A stretch of DNA of 7,642 nt, from positions 1-7,642 of the forward strand of contig CAMLRX010000182.1 of assembly GCA_946482545.1 (NCBI GenBank), given 5' to 3'. The notes below the pieces were generated by a model that worked only from the letters and a program-made list of their open reading frames with translations, ran no database searches and was not told the DNA's origin. This DNA is from an uncultured Flavihumibacter sp. GTDB lineage: Bacteria; Bacteroidota; Bacteroidia; Chitinophagales; Chitinophagaceae. The translations under genes and the position numbers were made by a program. Of this stretch, positions 1-6,120 are shown piece after piece. How positions within the stretch are numbered: the stretch's first letter is position 1; each line of letters starts with the position of its first letter.

Positions 1-1370
1 GCCTGGCTGAAGTGGTCGAAGAAACTTTCACTGCGCTCCCTGATTTTGTGGGCATCCACTTTTTCCATGTAACTGGTATAACCACCTTCGCTGAACTTCG
101 CCTGGAAGGGACATCCGCCTCCGGTGGAATTGGGATGGTAACTGCTTTTTCCTTTGTTGATGGTTTGCCGCATATAGCCATCCCGCTGGTTGTTGTGCAC
201 TGGCATAACGGGCCGGTTGATGGGGATTTCCTGGAAATTAGGTCCACCCAGCCGGATGAGCTGTGTATCGGTATAGGAAAAGAGCCGGCCCTGCAGCAGC
301 GGATCGTTTGTAAAATCGATGCCAGGTACCACGTGTCCCACATGGAAGGCGATCTGTTCTGTTTCGGCGAAAAAGTTATCCGGATTTCTGTTCAGTGTGA
401 GCCGGCCGATTTTTTGAACGGGAACAAGTTCTTCGGGAATGATCTTGGTGGGATCGAGCAGGTCGAAGTCGAAACTGTGTTCGTCTGATTCGGCTACCAG
501 TTGCACCCCGAGTTCGTATTCGGGGAACTGTCCCGCTTCGATGGCATCCCAGAGGTCGCGGCGGTGGAAGTCTGGATCTTTGCCGGAAATTTTCTGGGCC
601 TCATCCCAGGCTACTGCGTGTACGCCCAGTATGGGTTTCCAGTGGAACTTCACAAAGGTGGCCTCATTGTTGGCGTTCACTAACCTGAACGTATGCACGC
701 CGAACCCTTCCATCATGCGGTAACTTCTTGGGATGGCGCGGTCGCTCATCAGCCACATGATCATGTGGGCCGATTCGGGCATCAGTGAAATGAAGTCCCA
801 GAAAGTATCATGGGCGGAAGCGGCCTGCGGCATTTCGTTGTCGGGCTCAGGTTTAACGGCGTGCACGAGGTCTGGAAACTTGATCGCATCCTGGATGAAA
901 AAGACCGGCATATTGTTGCCCACCAGGTCAAAGTTGCCTTCCTCCGTATAAAATTTGGTGGCGAAACCGCGTACATCCCTGGCCAGATCGGTGGAGCCGC
1001 GGGAACCGGCAACGGTGGAGAAGCGGACAAATACAGGTGTTTCAATGGATGGATCGGATAAAAAACGGGCCCTGGTGTATTGCTCCATCGTGGAGTCGTA
1101 AACGCGGAAAACGCCATGCGCGCCGGAACCGCGGGCGTGAACGATGCGCTCCGGAATACGTTCATGGTCGAAGTGGGTCATCTTCTCGCGGAAGATGAAA
1201 TCTTCCATAAGAGTAGGACCCCGACTGCCCGCTTTCAGGCTGTTCTGGTCGTCGTTGATTTTCGTGCCGTGGTTGGTGCGCATAAACTCCCCGGTACTAT
1301 CAAGCGTATTTTTATTCAGGTCGGTTGTTTTATTGTTGTCGCTTCCGGTCGTCTTCTTTTTTGAAGGCAT
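1..1370 (-). CDS. katE: Large-subunit (HPII/KatE-type) heme catalase, C-terminal part beyond the window
   Basis: Breaks down hydrogen peroxide to water and oxygen in the cytoplasm. The frame is open from ATG 1370-1368 to the left edge, giving 456 codons without a stop, so the gene is cut. Residues 1-45 are a Lys/Asn/Thr-rich tail, then the catalase core begins ([10 protein letters not shown]). The distal histidine is His78 in [12 protein letters not shown], the distal Asn lies in VGNN (150-153), and the proximal heme ligand is Tyr366 in RLFSYTDTQ. Long stretches ([13 protein letters not shown], [39 protein letters not shown]) match remembered E. coli HPII, supporting the large-subunit clade rather than small-subunit catalases. 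HPII is about 750 residues with a C-terminal flavodoxin/amidotransferase-like domain, so roughly 250-300 residues are probably missing here. His343 sits 23 residues before the Tyr, matching the HPII His that crosslinks to the heme-ligand Tyr. The gene lies 21 bases after the DUF892 gene and is probably co-transcribed with it. Confidence 0.95.
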   Translation of the reverse strand, partial: MPSKKKTTGSDNNKTTDLNKNTLDSTGEFMRTNHGTKINDDQNSLKAGSRGPTLMEDFIFREKMTHFDHERIPERIVHARGSGAHGVFRVYDSTMEQYTRARFLSDPSIETPVFVRFSTVAGSRGSTDLARDVRGFATKFYTEEGNFDLVGNNMPVFFIQDAIKFPDLVHAVKPEPDNEMPQAASAHDTFWDFISLMPESAHMIMWLMSDRAIPRSYRMMEGFGVHTFRLVNANNEATFVKFHWKPILGVHAVAWDEAQKISGKDPDFHRRDLWDAIEAGQFPEYELGVQLVAESDEHSFDFDLLDPTKIIPEELVPVQKIGRLTLNRNPDNFFAETEQIAFHVGHVVPGIDFTNDPLLQGRLFSYTDTQLIRLGGPNFQEIPINRPVMPVHNNQRDGYMRQTINKGKSSYHPNSTGGGCPFQAKFSEGGYTSYMEKVDAHKIRERSESFFDHFSQ

Positions 1371-1391
1371 AGTATTTAATTTATGGTTGGG

Positions 1392-1943
1392 TTAAATAGC
1401 GGTGGGGTATTCTTCCAGTGAAATGCTGTCCAGCAGGTCGTTGGCCATCATTTCCTCCTGTAAGGTTTGTTGGAGGATGGTGACCACATCTTCGCGGTTC
1501 AACAGGTTCGCGAGTTTGATCAGTCCCTTGTAACCGGCCGCCTCGTGTTGTTCCACTTTCTGAGCGGCGAGGATGATGCCCATGTCCCGTTCCGGCGATT
1601 CCGGCATCGTGTTTTGAAGGATATTCTCCGCATCCATGTCAAGGCCTTCCATGGCGTTGCACTTCACGGCGCAGATTTTTTCTTCCATCATTTCAAAAAT
1701 CATTTCCAGGCGACCCACATGTTCCTTTGTGATCTCGAGGTGTTCGGCCAGGGCGGCTTTCAGGCGGGGCGCACCACTGGCTCTTTCCAACACGGGAATG
1801 CTCAGCAGGAGTTGGTTCTCCGTCCAGTACATGGCTTCCAGTTCCTGCAGGAACAATTCCAGCACGCTGGTCGAGGATAATCCCATTTCCGCCACCGCGC
1901 TATGCTGGCGGCTTGATTTTGTTGCTTTTTTTGCAGTCGGCAT
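1392..1943 (-). CDS. Ferritin-like DUF892 (YciE/YciF family) stress protein
   Basis: A 183-residue, mostly helical protein of the DUF892 ferritin-like family, whose members include E. coli YciE and YciF. The family folds as a four-helix bundle with a likely di-metal site; its biochemical role is not settled, though members are linked to general stress. Visible family marks are E42 and Q44 in the first helix, H68-E70-T72-H75 with R78-L79 in the second, the C95/AMEGL (97-101) turn, Q128-E131-H133-E134-Y138 in the third, and L161-E163-E164 with D169 in the last. The Glu/His residues are the plausible metal ligands. Residues 1-16 form a Lys-rich tail ahead of the bundle. The ATG at 1943-1941 is used; the stop is 1394-1392. 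It is the first gene of the leftward block and precedes catalase by 21 bases with no terminator between. No signal peptide, so cytoplasmic. Family assignment is firm; function is inferred from the family and the catalase neighbour. Confidence 0.92.
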   Translation of the reverse strand: MPTAKKATKSSRQHSAVAEMGLSSTSVLELFLQELEAMYWTENQLLLSIPVLERASGAPRLKAALAEHLEITKEHVGRLEMIFEMMEEKICAVKCNAMEGLDMDAENILQNTMPESPERDMGIILAAQKVEQHEAAGYKGLIKLANLLNREDVVTILQQTLQEEMMANDLLDSISLEEYPTAI

Positions 1944-2129
1944 AATCGTTTTACATACAGGCCTTCAAAAAAATATGCCCCCGCATTTGCTTGATTTATT
2001 GGCGCTTACGTGGGTGGTTACCTGCACATTTCTACAATGTGTGGCGGGATGTTTACAGGAAGGGAAGCGGGTTGCACGCCGGATAGTGGCACCAATATTC
2101 CTATGCCCTTATTGTTAACGAATGATGCT
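1944..2129. promoter_or_regulatory. Divergent intergenic region between stress block and glucan-degradation block
   Basis: These 186 bases separate two divergent genes, so promoters for both directions should lie here. I looked for the Bacteroidota promoter pattern (TTTG near -33, TAnnTTTG near -7) on both strands and found no exact match. The closest on the minus strand is a T-run ending in G at about 1961-1969, one base off the -7 pattern and without a good -33 partner. The region also holds the inverted repeat at 2025-2041. That it is a promoter region follows from gene orientation, not from a recognised motif. Confidence 0.45.
2025..2041. repeat. Short inverted repeat, possible operator
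   Basis: CACATT (2025-2030) and AATGTG (2036-2041) are perfect inverted arms around a 5-base spacer TCTAC. A 17-bp dyad in the middle of a divergent intergenic region could be a regulator-binding site. A 6-bp arm can also occur by chance, and I do not recognise it as the site of a known regulator. Confidence 0.25.
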
Positions 2130-3842
2130 ATGAACGGGATATTCAGTGGAAAGCGCGCCTGGTGGAAAGAAGGGATCGTGTACCAGGTGTATGTAAGAAG
2201 TTTTAAAGACAGTAACGGAGACGGCATCGGCGATCTGAAAGGAATGCTTGCGGCCGTGGATTACATTGCCGCACTGGGCGTAGATATGGTCTGGATCAAC
2301 CCGGTACTTGCTTCTCCCAATAACGACAATGGATATGATATAAGCGATTTCAGGGCCATCATGAAAGAGTACGGCACCATGAAAGATTTCGAGGCGCTGC
2401 TAAAGGCACTGCACAAAAAAAACATCCGTTTAATCATGGATTTTGTGCTGAACCATACCAGCGATGAGCATCAATGGTTCAAAAAAGCGAAGCGGTCCAG
2501 GAAAAGTCCTTATTACCAGTATTACCATTGGTGGCCGGAAGAAAATGGAAAGCCGCCTAAACGATACAGTTTTTTTGATCCGAAAGGCGATGCCTGGACC
2601 TACAACAAAGCCACCCGATCCTGGTACCTGCATTATTTCTCCGCGAAGATGCCCGACCTGAACTGGGAACACGAACCGGTGCGCAACGAAATGCTGGATA
2701 ACGTCCGGTTCTGGTTCGACAAAGGTGTGGATGGGCTTCGGCTGGATGCCGTAACTTATTTGTCGAAAGATACTTCCTGGCCGGTTATCTCCGATAAGGA
2801 TATCAGGGAAAAATACCGGGGAGACTGGTCCTACTATCTTTCCCAGGGACCGCAGCTCCACGAATACCTGAGGGAGTTACACGATAAGGTACTCCAGTTT
2901 TATGACGTAACCACCATTGCCGAAGCGCCCGGTATCTCCCATGAAGAAGCGCCGGACTTTGTAAAGGAAGAAAGGAAAGAATTGCAGATGCTGTATCATT
3001 TTGAAGGAATGCAACTCGGTTATGCGAAGTCGGGCTTTAAAAAGCCTGACCCCGATGGATATGACCTGCTGAAATTTAAAGAAATCTATTCCCGTTGGGA
3101 TAAAGTCTTCAGCAGGCAGGGTTGGGGAACGGTGTACCTCGGCAACCACGATCAGCCACGCATGGTTTCCAGGTGGGGAAACGAAGCGCCGGGTTTCAGG
3201 AACGTTTCCGCTAAAATGCTGATCACCTTCCTGCTGACGATGCGCGCCACCCCCATCTTCTACAACGGGGATGAATTGGGAATGGCGAACATCAGGTTTG
3301 AAAATATCCGGGATTACCGTGACGTGGAAACGCTGAGCATGTATCAATACCTGGAACACCAGGGAGAAGATATGGAGGCTTTTCTGCGCGACCAGCAGTT
3401 TGGTGCGAGAGACAATGCACGAACGCCATTTCAATGGTCGGGAGAAAAACATGCTGGCTTCACTAACGGAGAACCCTGGATTAAAGTAAACCCCGATCAT
3501 GTATATGTGAATGCTAAGGCTCAAGTTGAGGATCCGGATTCCGTGTTGAATTACTTCAGGAAAATGGCGCAGCTCCGCAAAGAAAGATTGGTGCTGGTGT
3601 ACGGAGAATACCAGTTGGAAGAACCTTTTCACCAGCAACTATATGTGTACATGCGCCGCATGAAGAAAGAATGTGTGCTGGTGGTGTTAAACTTTTCTCC
3701 CCAGGTGGTTCCCTTTCAATTGCCCCACTGGTTCACGCTCAAAGAAGTATTGCTCAACAACGTCAATGTATTTCAGATGAATGAAACTACATTAACACTA
3801 CTGCCTTACCAGGCCCTTATTCTTGATTGCAAAAGCCAATAA
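2130..3842 (+). CDS. GH13 alpha-glucosidase / oligo-1,6-glucosidase-like enzyme
   Basis: A cytoplasmic glycoside hydrolase family 13 enzyme (570 residues; MalL-type enzymes are about 560) expected to cleave glucose from short alpha-glucans. It opens with WWKEGIVYQVYVRSF and a metal-binding loop DSNGDGIGDL (27-36). Conserved regions follow in order: DFVLNH (104-109), MPDLN (174-178), GLRLDAV with nucleophile D206, TIAEAPG with acid/base E265, and LGNHDQPR with transition-state stabiliser D341. A beta-sheet C-terminal domain covers about 490-570. The residue after the nucleophile is Ala207, where alpha-1,6-preferring relatives usually have Val, so an alpha-1,4 (maltase-like) preference is likely. 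The start at 2130 puts the family's N-terminal motif at residue 11; ATG 2103 or GTG 2010 would add 9 or 40 residues unlike the family. No signal peptide. The stop lies one base before glgX, so the two are almost certainly co-transcribed. A trehalose synthase is less likely because its typical region III and length differ. Confidence 0.9.
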   Translation: MNGIFSGKRAWWKEGIVYQVYVRSFKDSNGDGIGDLKGMLAAVDYIAALGVDMVWINPVLASPNNDNGYDISDFRAIMKEYGTMKDFEALLKALHKKNIRLIMDFVLNHTSDEHQWFKKAKRSRKSPYYQYYHWWPEENGKPPKRYSFFDPKGDAWTYNKATRSWYLHYFSAKMPDLNWEHEPVRNEMLDNVRFWFDKGVDGLRLDAVTYLSKDTSWPVISDKDIREKYRGDWSYYLSQGPQLHEYLRELHDKVLQFYDVTTIAEAPGISHEEAPDFVKEERKELQMLYHFEGMQLGYAKSGFKKPDPDGYDLLKFKEIYSRWDKVFSRQGWGTVYLGNHDQPRMVSRWGNEAPGFRNVSAKMLITFLLTMRATPIFYNGDELGMANIRFENIRDYRDVETLSMYQYLEHQGEDMEAFLRDQQFGARDNARTPFQWSGEKHAGFTNGEPWIKVNPDHVYVNAKAQVEDPDSVLNYFRKMAQLRKERLVLVYGEYQLEEPFHQQLYVYMRRMKKECVLVVLNFSPQVVPFQLPHWFTLKEVLLNNVNVFQMNETTLTLLPYQALILDCKSQ

Positions 3843-3843
3843 A

Positions 3844-5973
3844 ATGGAAGATAAATACAAGCTATTACCGGGGCAGCCCCACCCGTTGGGTGCCACCGTT
3901 TTTCCCGATGGCGTCAACTTCGCGATCTTCTGTGAACACGGGGAAAAAGTTGAACTGTGTTTGTTCAGCAACGAATTGCCTGCGGCAGAAGAGATGGTCA
4001 TTCAGTTGCAGGAACGCACCGACCATACCTGGCACGGATTCGTAAAAGGGTTAAAGCCGGGTCAATGCTACGGCTTCCGCATACATGGTCCTTATGATCC
4101 GGCACAGGGCCACCGCTTCAATCCGAATAAATTGCTCATGGATCCTTATGCGAAGGCCATCGCGGGGAACATCGAATGGCACGATCACCTGTTCGGTTAT
4201 GAGATAGGCCATGAGCAAGAGGATCTTAGCTTCAGTACACACAACAGTGCACCTTATGTGCCCAAATCTGTGGTGGTAGACGATGGATTTGATTGGGAAG
4301 GCGACAAGCCCCTGGCAACACCATACCACAAAACTGTCATTTATGAAATGCATGTAAAAGGGTTCTCCCAACTGCATCCGGAGATACCCGAAAATATCCG
4401 CGGTAGTTTTGCCGCCATCGCCACACCCGCCGCGATAAGCTATCTCAAAGAACTGGGTGTTACGGCCGTAGAACTGCTGCCCGTGCAGCAGTTCGTTGCC
4501 GACAGGCATCTTGTGGAGAAAGGACTAACTAATTACTGGGGGTACAATACCATCGGTTTTTTCTCGCCCGAAGCTGCTTATGCCTCCTCCGGGCTGAAAG
4601 GAGAACAGGTTACTGAGTTCAAGGAAATGGTGAAAGCACTGCACAAAGAAGGCATAGAAGTGATCCTGGATGTCGTGTTCAACCACACGGGAGAAGGCAA
4701 TCACATGGGGCCGACGCTTTGTTTCAGAGGCATCGACAACAGCGCTTATTACCGGCTGGATGATGATAAAAGGTATAACGTAGATTACACAGGCACCGGC
4801 AATACCCTTAATGCGTACCAGCCACACGTACTCCGGCTCATTATGGACAGTCTGCGCTATTGGGTAAGGGAAATGCACGTGGATGGATTTCGTTTCGATC
4901 TGGCGGCTACGCTTGCCCGTGAATTGAAAGACGTGAATGCGCTGAGCGGTTTCTTCGACATCATTTACCAGGATCCCGTGATCGGAAATGTAAAGCTGAT
5001 CGCGGAACCCTGGGACCTGGGCGAAGATGGTTACATGGTGGGGCAATTCCCTTCGGGATGGGCGGAATGGAACGACAAGTACCGGGATTGCATGCGCGAT
5101 TTCTGGCGCGGCGAACCAAGGAAGATCGCTGAATTCGGCACCCGCTTTACCGGTAGCGCGGATATTTACCGGAACGATTACCGTTCCCCCACCGCAAGCA
5201 TTAACCTCGTGACCGCACATGACGGCTTTACCTTGAAGGACCTGGTTTCCTACAACGAAAAACACAACGAAGCCAATAAAGACGACAATACGGATGGCAG
5301 TGATGAAAACCGGTCCTGGAACTGTGGTGCCGAAGGGGACACCGAAGATGAAGCAGTAAATAGCTTAAGGCGGCAGCTACAGCGGAACTTTCTCGCCACA
5401 CTGCTGCTTTCCCAGGGCGTTCCCATGTTGCTTTCGGGTGATGAGTTTGGAAACACCCAGTTTGGCAACAACAACGCTTATTGCCAGGATAATGAACTGT
5501 CGTGGCTGAAATGGGATAACATGGATGCCGACCTGCACGCATTTGTAAAGAAACTGATACAGTTGCGTAAAAACCACCCCGTGTTCAGCCGGAGAGGCTG
5601 GTTCAAAGGATGGGAGTTTGATGCGGACAAAACCGATGATATCGCATGGTTTCAGCCCACAGGCGAATCCATGCAGGATGAATACTGGCGCGAAGAACAG
5701 GCGCAAAGCCTGATGGTGTTTCTCGATGGGAACGGCATCGACCTCCCGGATGAGGAAGGTAATAAGGTGAGCGATAAAAATTTCCTGCTCTGTTTCCATG
5801 CCGGGGCGGAAGAAAAGGCGTTTCGTATGCCTGATGAGAAATTTGGGAAAGATTGGAAGGATGAACTCCGTACAGCACCTCTTCATGAAAATTCAAATGA
5901 AATTATAAAAGCAGGCAGCGATATCGTATTGCCACCACGAAGTGTAATCGTGTTTTCGTGCGACCCGGTTTGA
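3844..5973 (+). CDS. glgX: Glycogen debranching enzyme, GlgX/TreX type (GH13_11 isoamylase-like)
   Basis: Hydrolyses alpha-1,6 branch points of glycogen or phosphorylase limit dextrin in the cytoplasm, releasing short malto-oligosaccharides. The 709-residue length is close to TreX (about 718) and longer than E. coli GlgX (about 657). The N-terminal CBM48-like domain starts at GQPHPLGATVFPDGVNFAIF, followed by the family motif HRFNPNKLLMDPYAKAI (90-106) and YWGYNTIGFFSPEAAYAS. The catalytic barrel has DVVFNH (276-281), GFRFDLA with nucleophile D352, LIAEPWDLG with acid/base E388, and TAHDGFTL with D460. A C-terminal beta domain contains a TreX-like SLMVFLDGNGI and FLLCFHAGAEE stretch. ATG 3844 is chosen because it lies one base after the preceding stop and starts right before the conserved domain; the upstream TTG at 3823 would overlap the neighbour and add only seven residues. 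All catalytic residues are present. It forms an operon with the GH13 glucosidase; the TreX name would matter only if treY/treZ lie nearby, and none is visible. Confidence 0.94.
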   Translation: MEDKYKLLPGQPHPLGATVFPDGVNFAIFCEHGEKVELCLFSNELPAAEEMVIQLQERTDHTWHGFVKGLKPGQCYGFRIHGPYDPAQGHRFNPNKLLMDPYAKAIAGNIEWHDHLFGYEIGHEQEDLSFSTHNSAPYVPKSVVVDDGFDWEGDKPLATPYHKTVIYEMHVKGFSQLHPEIPENIRGSFAAIATPAAISYLKELGVTAVELLPVQQFVADRHLVEKGLTNYWGYNTIGFFSPEAAYASSGLKGEQVTEFKEMVKALHKEGIEVILDVVFNHTGEGNHMGPTLCFRGIDNSAYYRLDDDKRYNVDYTGTGNTLNAYQPHVLRLIMDSLRYWVREMHVDGFRFDLAATLARELKDVNALSGFFDIIYQDPVIGNVKLIAEPWDLGEDGYMVGQFPSGWAEWNDKYRDCMRDFWRGEPRKIAEFGTRFTGSADIYRNDYRSPTASINLVTAHDGFTLKDLVSYNEKHNEANKDDNTDGSDENRSWNCGAEGDTEDEAVNSLRRQLQRNFLATLLLSQGVPMLLSGDEFGNTQFGNNNAYCQDNELSWLKWDNMDADLHAFVKKLIQLRKNHPVFSRRGWFKGWEFDADKTDDIAWFQPTGESMQDEYWREEQAQSLMVFLDGNGIDLPDEEGNKVSDKNFLLCFHAGAEEKAFRMPDEKFGKDWKDELRTAPLHENSNEIIKAGSDIVLPPRSVIVFSCDPV

Positions 5974-5974
5974 G

Positions 5975-6077
5975 ATTTTGAATTTTGAATGATGAATTTT
6001 GAATTAGTAATATACCCGGATACCAAAACATAGTCCTATAACCTTCCAGTTATCATCCATCATCCAAAATTCAAAAT
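5975..6077. repeat. Long interrupted inverted repeat built from TTTTGAAT units
   Basis: The arms 5975-5997 and 6055-6077 pair at 21 of 23 positions around a 57-base centre. The left arm and its flank carry TTTTGAAT three times (5976-5983, 5983-5990, 5997-6004); the right arm carries the reverse complement ATTCAAAA (6069-6076) and a one-mismatch copy (6062-6069). It starts two bases after the glgX stop. It could fold as a long hairpin in the glgX transcript, or be a dispersed palindromic intergenic element. No T-run follows the right arm, so it is not a standard intrinsic terminator. There are no coding frames in it. Confidence 0.75.
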
Positions 6078-6086
6078 TCCCAGAGG

Positions 6087-6106
6087 TATGGTTTTAGTAA
6101 ACCATA
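6087..6106. promoter_or_regulatory. Perfect 8-bp hairpin / palindromic site ahead of the Rieske oxidoreductase gene
   Basis: TATGGTTT (6087-6094) and AAACCATA (6099-6106) are exact inverted arms with a TAGT loop. The element ends 14 bases before the ATG at 6121. It may be an operator for a dimeric regulator or a leader-RNA hairpin affecting translation. The AT-rich stem and lack of a following T-run argue against a terminator. The symmetry is seen directly; the role is inferred. Confidence 0.5.
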
Positions 6107-6120
6107 ACGAAAAATAAGCT

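Noticed and set aside
12..1364. Several plus-strand open frames (such as 12-488 and 1080-1364)
   Set aside because: They lie antisense to the catalase gene, whose minus-strand frame matches HPII throughout; their translations look like no known family.
2010..2129. GTG start at 2010 or ATG 2103 for the GH13 gene
   Set aside because: The extra residues have no family counterpart and would cover most of the divergent control region; ATG 2130 fits family N-termini. ATG 2103 cannot be fully excluded.
2877..3638. 253-codon minus-strand frame, and a similar 246-codon one at 4525-5265
   Set aside because: Both are shadows antisense to the GH13 and glgX genes, which carry complete catalytic motifs; the translations are low-plausibility.
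2130..3842. Trehalose synthase (TreS) identity for the GH13 enzyme
   Set aside because: The region III sequence TIAEAPG and the MalL-like C-terminal part (residues about 455-490, DPDSVLNYFRKMAQLRK) fit alpha-glucosidases better.
3823..3843. TTG start at 3823 for glgX
   Set aside because: It would overlap the GH13 gene's end and add seven non-conserved residues, while ATG 3844 sits immediately after the stop.
5975..6077. Intrinsic terminator after glgX
   Set aside because: The arms are AT-rich, the centre is 57 bases and no T-run follows, so a standard rho-independent terminator is not supported.
5975..6077. CRISPR repeats
   Set aside because: The TTTTGAAT units are only 8 bases, partly overlapping, inverted, and without regular unique spacers.
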